DNA of 10,019 nucleotides, taken from assembly GCA_030648225.1 (NCBI GenBank), contig JAUSIA010000067.1, forward strand, positions 1 to 10,019. The letters run 5' to 3'. Made by a program: the position numbers and the translations under genes. A model generated the notes under the pieces. The model saw nothing but the letters and a program-made list of their open reading frames with translations. It did no database searches and was not told the origin of the DNA. Positions within the stretch are counted from its first letter, which is position 1; each line of letters begins with the position of its first letter. The stretch is from Ignavibacteria bacterium. GTDB taxonomy: Bacteria; Bacteroidota; Ignavibacteria; Ignavibacteriales; Ignavibacteriaceae. Positions 6,839-10,019 of this stretch are shown in pieces.

Positions 6839-8299
6839 ATGGTAAAAGATATATTAGAAAAACCGGAATCTTTTTATGAAATATTTGAGAGAAAATCCGG
6901 CTCAAACAAACTCACAACACATTACTGTCCCGGCTGTGGTCATGGAGTAATCCATAAACTTATTGCAGAAGCAATGGATGAATTTGGAATCGGCGATAGG
7001 GCTGTAATGATTAGTCCTGTTGGCTGTTCTGTTTTTGCCTATTATTATTTTGATTGCGGTAATGTTCAGGCTCCACATGGTAGAGCACCAGCAGTAGCTA
7101 CGGGTATTAAAAGAGCCATTCCTGATTCAATTGTTATCAGTTATCAGGGAGATGGTGATCTTGCAGGAATAGGCGGCAATGAAATTCTTCATGCTGCAAA
7201 CAGAGGAGAAAATATTACAGTATTCTTTGTTAACAATGCAATTTATGGAATGACAGGCTCTCAAATGGCTCCTACAACTTTAATAGGACAAAAGACCACA
7301 ACAACACCTTATGGCAGAAGTGCCAGGAATGAAGGTTATCCGATTAAAGTTTGTGAATTGCTCTCATCTCTTGAAGCACCTGTTTACTTAGAAAGAGTTG
7401 CAATTACAGATGCAAAAAATGTTATGAAAGTCCGCAAAGCAATCCGTAAAGGATTACAGAACCAAATAGAAGGAAAAGGTTTTTCATTAATAGAAATTCT
7501 TTCTCCTTGTCCTACCGGCTGGGGAATGAAACCGGTTGATGCAAAAAATTGGGTTGATGAAGTATTAATGAAAACTTTCCAGCTTGGAGTTTTTAAAGAT
7601 AAAACTGCTGAAGCCGCACCTGAAATTATTGAACAAAAGGAATTTACATCTGATGAGATATTAAAGATTCTTGGTGCTTCTAAGAATGGATCGGATTTTC
7701 TTTATGATAAACCTGAAGTTAAAATAAATTATCAGAACCCGCGAATTAAAATATCAGGTTTTGGCGGACAAGGAATTCTTTTCCTTGGACAGTTGTTATC
7801 TCAAAGTGCAATGAGATCCGGCTATTATACAACATGGCTTCCTTCTTATGGTCCTGAAGTGCGGGGAGGAACAGCAAACTGTCATATTATTATTTCTAAT
7901 AACAGGATAGGTTCTCCCCTTGGTGCAGAAACAGATGTTCTTATTGCAATGAATCTTCCTTCTCTTGATAAGTTTGAGAATGATGTCAGGAAAGATGGTT
8001 TAATACTTGTGAACAGTTCATTGATCAGCAGAAATGTTAAGAGAAATGATGTTGAAGTATTATATGTGCCTGCAACAGAACTGGCAGATGAAGTTGGCAA
8101 CACCAAAGTAGCTAATCTTGTAATGCTTGGAGCTTATACTGCTAAATCAAAAATCTTTTCTCACGATTGTGTTTTGTTCACTGCTAATGAAACTGTAAAG
8201 AAAAAAGAATTTCTTAAAGTGAATGAAGAAGCATTTCGTAAAGGAATGGAATATGTCCTTAACAACAAGCATAAAAAAATAAAGAATACGATTCTGTAG
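6839..8299 (+). CDS. vorA: Fused beta (TPP-binding) and gamma subunits of the same 2-oxoacid:ferredoxin oxidoreductase
   Basis: A 486-residue two-part protein. Residues 1-250 are the TPP-binding beta subunit: YCPGCGHG (C30, C33), VGCS (C63) and SPCPTGW (C224) supply the four probable ligands of the proximal [4Fe-4S] cluster. GDGD at 104-107 with VNNAIYGMTGSQ at 131-142 forms the Mg-TPP motif. After a linker of about 50 residues rich in Glu, Lys and Ala, residues about 301-475 form the gamma domain (ISGFGGQGILFLGQLL, then SYGPEVRGGTANCHI), which in related enzymes helps bind CoA. In many organisms these are separate genes; here the frame is continuous. With the upstream delta and alpha genes it completes a VOR-type complex. 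The start is not backed by a clear Shine-Dalgarno (only AAAGAA), so translational coupling to vorB is likely. The symbol refers to the beta part. Confidence 0.93.
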   Translation: MVKDILEKPESFYEIFERKSGSNKLTTHYCPGCGHGVIHKLIAEAMDEFGIGDRAVMISPVGCSVFAYYYFDCGNVQAPHGRAPAVATGIKRAIPDSIVISYQGDGDLAGIGGNEILHAANRGENITVFFVNNAIYGMTGSQMAPTTLIGQKTTTTPYGRSARNEGYPIKVCELLSSLEAPVYLERVAITDAKNVMKVRKAIRKGLQNQIEGKGFSLIEILSPCPTGWGMKPVDAKNWVDEVLMKTFQLGVFKDKTAEAAPEIIEQKEFTSDEILKILGASKNGSDFLYDKPEVKINYQNPRIKISGFGGQGILFLGQLLSQSAMRSGYYTTWLPSYGPEVRGGTANCHIIISNNRIGSPLGAETDVLIAMNLPSLDKFENDVRKDGLILVNSSLISRNVKRNDVEVLYVPATELADEVGNTKVANLVMLGAYTAKSKIFSHDCVLFTANETVKKKEFLKVNEEAFRKGMEYVLNNKHKKIKNTIL

Positions 8300-8344
8300 T
8301 TTTTAATTAACTACAAATTAATACTAAACAAACCGGAGACTGAT

Positions 8345-8584
8345 ATGTCTTTAATGATAACTGAAGATTGCATTAACTGCAATGCATGCGTTTATGAATG
8401 CCCGAATGATGCAATCTCCGAAGGTGAAAGCGTTTATGTTATAAATGCTGATTTATGTACAGAATGCGTTGGGTTCTTTGATGACCCACAATGCGTTGGT
8501 GTTTGCCCGGTAGAAGGAACAATTATCCCGGATCCAAGCCACCAGGAAAGCAAAGAAGAACTCTTAGCAAAGAAAGAAAAATAA
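8345..8584 (+). CDS. Alvin-type (YfhL-like) 2[4Fe-4S] ferredoxin
   Basis: A 79-residue soluble ferredoxin. The first motif is regular: C9, C12, C15, C19-Pro (DCINCNACVYECP). The second has the diagnostic insertion of eight residues between its second and third cysteines: C38, C41, then C50 and C54-Pro (LCTECVGFFDDPQCVGVCP). This pattern and a charged C-terminal helix (SKEELLAKKEK) define the Allochromatium/Chlorobium-type low-potential ferredoxins. In green sulfur bacteria, related ferredoxins serve 2-oxoacid oxidoreductases, so it is the natural electron partner for the vor complex just upstream and for PFOR; that pairing here is inference. GGAG with a 6-base spacer supports the ATG. It starts 45 bases after the fused subunit and probably closes the operon. 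Confidence 0.95.
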   Translation: MSLMITEDCINCNACVYECPNDAISEGESVYVINADLCTECVGFFDDPQCVGVCPVEGTIIPDPSHQESKEELLAKKEK

Positions 8585-8621
8585 GCAGAATAAAATTATT
8601 TTAATCCCTTTAACAAGGATG

Positions 8622-8657
8622 CAATTCTTAATGGAAATTAGAACAATTGTTTTTATT
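8622..8657 (+). terminator. Weak candidate terminator after the ferredoxin gene
   Basis: CAATT (8622-8626) and AATTG (8645-8649) can pair, with partial extra pairing inside (TTCT with AGAA), and TTTTTATT follows at once. The stem is short and GC-poor, so its stability is doubtful. Its location about 40 bases after the last operon gene is appropriate. Confidence 0.25.
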
Positions 8658-8680
8658 AGAGAATTCAAAATGAACATTTT

Positions 8681-8784
8681 ATATGTCATCCCTCTGGGAT
8701 TATGAATTCCCAATCCCGAAGGGATGAAATTTTTATAGCAAATTATACCATTCCAAAATTAAAATCCCGGTAGGGATGACATAT
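8681..8784. repeat. Composite palindromic repeat with three ATCCC-GGGAT units
   Basis: Outer arms at 8681-8701 (ATATGTCATCCCTCTGGGATT) and 8763-8784 are reverse complements except for the 3-4-base centre of each unit. A third unit, AATCCCGAAGGGATGAAAT, lies at 8712-8730 in the same orientation as the right arm. Each unit is itself a short hairpin (ATCCC, 3-4 bases, GGGAT) followed by GATGA(C/A)AT. The element therefore forms either one long cruciform of about 104 bases or three small hairpins. It sits between the ferredoxin and CDF genes and resembles REP/BIME-like or MITE-like intergenic elements. Copies elsewhere in the genome cannot be assessed here. Confidence 0.7.
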
Positions 8785-8835
8785 TGATTTCATTAATTCA
8801 GGACAAGTAATAATTATCACTCTCTTCAGCGAACG

Positions 8836-8852
8836 AAAGGAGTACCAAAACG
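8836..8852 (+). promoter_or_regulatory. Strong Shine-Dalgarno sequence leading to an ACG codon
   Basis: AAAGGAG at 8836-8842, then a 7-base spacer, then ACG at 8850-8852 in frame with the CDF transporter. Position and strength are those of a normal start site, but the codon is ACG instead of ATG. This site decides the start chosen for the CDF gene. Confidence 0.65.
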
Positions 8853-9758
8853 AAAGTTGATGATTCAACAGTAAAGGGGATAAGAACTCTCAAAATTTCA
8901 CTTGCCGGGCTACTTATAACAGCACTTTTCCAGGTAGTTATAGTTGTAATAAGCGGAAGCACTGCTCTGCTTGCAGATACAATTCATAATTTTGCAGATG
9001 CACTAACTTCAATACCACTTTGGATTGCATTTGCATACAGCAGAAGAAAACCAACCCGCTCTTTAACTTATGGCTATGGCAGACTTGAAGATCTTGCAGG
9101 AATAATTATTATCGTAATTATTTTATTCAGTGCTTTGGTTGCTCTTAATGAATCAATCCAGAAATTTATTAATCCATCAGAAATAAAATCAGCAGGCTGG
9201 GTTATGGCTGCGGCTGTAATAGGATTTATTGGAAATGAATTTGTTGCTCATTACAGAATTAACACCGGAAACGAAATAGGAAGTGCAGCACTTGTTGCTG
9301 ATGGAAAACATTCAAGAATAGACGGATTGACATCACTTGCTGTATTTTTTGCTGCTGCAGGAGTTATGCTTGGTTATCCTATTTTAGACCCAATAGCCGG
9401 CATAGTTATAAGTATTTTTATTTTTGGAATTGTAGTTAATACAACTAAGGATATTTTTAAAAGATTACTGGATATTGTTGACTCATCTTTGATTGACAAT
9501 GTTGAAAATATTGCATCAAAAATTGAAGATGTAAAAAGTGTACACGATGTTAAAGCAAGATGGATCGGGCACAGGATTAGAGTTGATTTAAGTATAGCTG
9601 TTGATGGGAATCTATCGGTGCAGGAAGGACATAATGTTGCTGTAAGAGTACACAGGGAACTTCTTGAAAAGATTCCGCACTTAAAAGATATTACAATTCA
9701 TGTTGATCCTGCTGGTGAAATAGGGGAAGGAAAACATCAACCATACCTTCAGGGGTAA
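8850..9758 (+). CDS. Cation diffusion facilitator (CDF) metal exporter, probable Zn2+/Cd2+ type, with ACG at the start position
   Basis: From ACG at 8850 the protein has 302 residues, the normal CDF length. It would export divalent metal ions from the cytoplasm in exchange for protons. Helix 2 has ADTIHNFAD with H46 and D50, and helix 5 has ADGKHSRIDG with H154 and D158. This HxxxD/HxxxD site is the pattern of Zn-type members. YGYGRLEDLAG at 74-84 opens helix 3. About six hydrophobic segments lie between 14 and 200. The C-terminal cytoplasmic domain (about 205-292) carries GHNVAVRVHREL and ITIHVDP histidines. The frame is open from just after TAA at 8811, yet it contains no ATG, GTG or TTG before TTG at 9135, which would delete helices 1-2 and half the metal site. 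The stop is the tandem TAATAA. It is either a gene with an ACG start, a start-codon mutant, or a sequencing error. Confidence 0.88.
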   Translation, partial: TKVDDSTVKGIRTLKISLAGLLITALFQVVIVVISGSTALLADTIHNFADALTSIPLWIAFAYSRRKPTRSLTYGYGRLEDLAGIIIIVIILFSALVALNESIQKFINPSEIKSAGWVMAAAVIGFIGNEFVAHYRINTGNEIGSAALVADGKHSRIDGLTSLAVFFAAAGVMLGYPILDPIAGIVISIFIFGIVVNTTKDIFKRLLDIVDSSLIDNVENIASKIEDVKSVHDVKARWIGHRIRVDLSIAVDGNLSVQEGHNVAVRVHRELLEKIPHLKDITIHVDPAGEIGEGKHQPYLQG

Positions 9759-9771
9759 TAAAAAATGTAGC

Positions 9772-9841
9772 TGTCATTTCGACCGAAGGGAAAAATCTTA
9801 TTCATAAAGATTTCCCGCTCGAAGACTCGCTCTAAATGACA
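9772..9841. repeat. REP-like palindromic element with TGTCATTT/AAATGACA ends
   Basis: Perfect 8-base outer inverted repeats TGTCATTT (9772-9779) and AAATGACA (9834-9841) enclose a second inverted pair, GGGAAAAATCTT (9788-9799) and AAGATTTCCC (about 9807-9816), the latter with a two-base bulge. The motif TGTCATTTCGACCGAAGGG resembles short palindromes I associate with Bacteroidota intergenic regions. It begins 13 bases after the CDF stop, so it could also serve as the transcript's 3' end. An 11-base match (TGTCATTTCGA) occurs on the minus strand at 4347-4357. Confidence 0.6.
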
Positions 9842-9866
9842 TTTACTTTTAAAACATTCTTGCAAT

Positions 9867-10019
9867 TCTAAACAAGAACTTTTTAAAATATCTCTCTTAA
9901 CAAACTTTCATTATCGTAATCATAATCGTACTCTTACTCGATTTAAATCCGATTAAGATTAGGAGTACAATTACGAATAAGAGAAATGAAATATCTAAAC
10001 AAGAACTTTTTTAAAATAT
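9867..10019. repeat. Direct-repeat-flanked palindromic element, GATTAAGATTACG family copy B
   Basis: A 25-base sequence beginning TCTAAACAAGAACTTTTT at 9867-9891 recurs at 9994-10019 with one extra T. Between the copies lies a nested palindrome: TCTCTTA (9893-9899) with TAAGAGA (9978-9984), CGTAAT (9915-9920) with ATTACG (9970-9975), GTACTC (9928-9933) with GAGTAC (9963-9968), and GATTTAAATC near the centre (9940-9949). The left arm resembles the reverse complement of the repeat at 4111-4163. It may be a non-autonomous mobile element or a duplication around a palindrome; no transposase is visible. The window ends inside or right at the end of the second copy. Confidence 0.6.

Noticed and set aside
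5736..8106. Minus-strand open frames at 5736-5933 and 7882-8106
   Set aside because: Both lie inside vorB and the fused subunit gene; their translations show no family features and are explained as antisense shadows.
8631..8705. Plus-strand 24-codon ORF (MEIRTIVFIREFKMNIL and onward)
   Set aside because: It has no properly spaced ribosome-binding site and runs into the palindromic repeat at 8681, which explains part of its sequence.
8681..8784. CRISPR-like array from the three repeat units
   Set aside because: The units are in mixed orientation, with unequal 10- and 32-base gaps and only three copies; there are no cas genes. A palindromic intergenic element fits better.
8784..8815. Possible CDF promoter, TTG at 8784-8786 and TAATAATT at 8808
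   Set aside because: Spacing is 21 bases but the downstream box does not fit TAnnTTTG, and AT-rich sequence gives such matches easily.
9135..9758. A 207-residue CDF protein starting at TTG 9135
   Set aside because: The CDF homology continues without interruption about 95 codons upstream, including helix 2 with its HxxxD metal site; a start at 9135 would truncate the fold and has no ribosome-binding site.

Overview
This AT-rich window most likely comes from the Ignavibacteria/Chlorobi side of the Bacteroidota and looks like an anaerobic or facultative lineage. The taxonomic reading is inference. It rests on the Bacteroidota-style TonB juxtamembrane motif (FFRKNREYGAYKLRK), a single-chain pyruvate:ferredoxin oxidoreductase beside a dihydroorotate-dehydrogenase-like gene, a VorB-type 2-oxoacid:ferredoxin oxidoreductase, a Chlorobium/Allochromatium-type ferredoxin, and AT-rich intergenic DNA full of short palindromic repeats.

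Layout. On the minus strand at the left edge lies the 5' end of a dihydroorotate-dehydrogenase-like gene (1-133). Upstream of it on the same strand is a complete PFOR gene (212-3850). A 732-base divergent region (3851-4582) follows. It holds a previously hidden 41-codon membrane-protein ORF on the minus strand (4186-4311), an inverted repeat, small hairpins, a possible gene relic and a plausible promoter for the rightward genes. On the plus strand come a TonB-family protein (4583-5419), a two-cluster ferredoxin subunit (5433-5711), the VorB-like alpha subunit (5721-6824), a fused TPP/gamma subunit (6839-8299) and an Alvin-type 2[4Fe-4S] ferredoxin (8345-8584). After a repeat-rich spacer there is a cation diffusion facilitator (CDF) zinc/cadmium-type transporter (8850-9758). 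Its open frame has no ATG, GTG or TTG at the expected start; an ACG sits exactly where the start should be, behind a strong Shine-Dalgarno sequence. The right end (9759-10019) is non-coding and carries two different palindromic repeat elements, one flanked by 25/26-nt direct repeats.

How the genes work together. PFOR and the Vor-type enzyme both oxidise (or, with reduced ferredoxin, make) 2-oxoacids: pyruvate in one case, probably branched-chain 2-oxoacids in the other. Both exchange electrons with low-potential ferredoxin, and the Alvin-type ferredoxin is the obvious soluble partner. The window is therefore a 2-oxoacid/ferredoxin redox hub. TonB and the CDF transporter are envelope functions with no clear metabolic link to it, although the spacing puts TonB in the same transcription unit as the vor genes. 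I see no defence, CRISPR, phage or other evidently novel multi-gene system. The points worth a second look are the CDF start codon, the small membrane ORF, the repeat elements, the beta-gamma fusion and the TonB-vor linkage.
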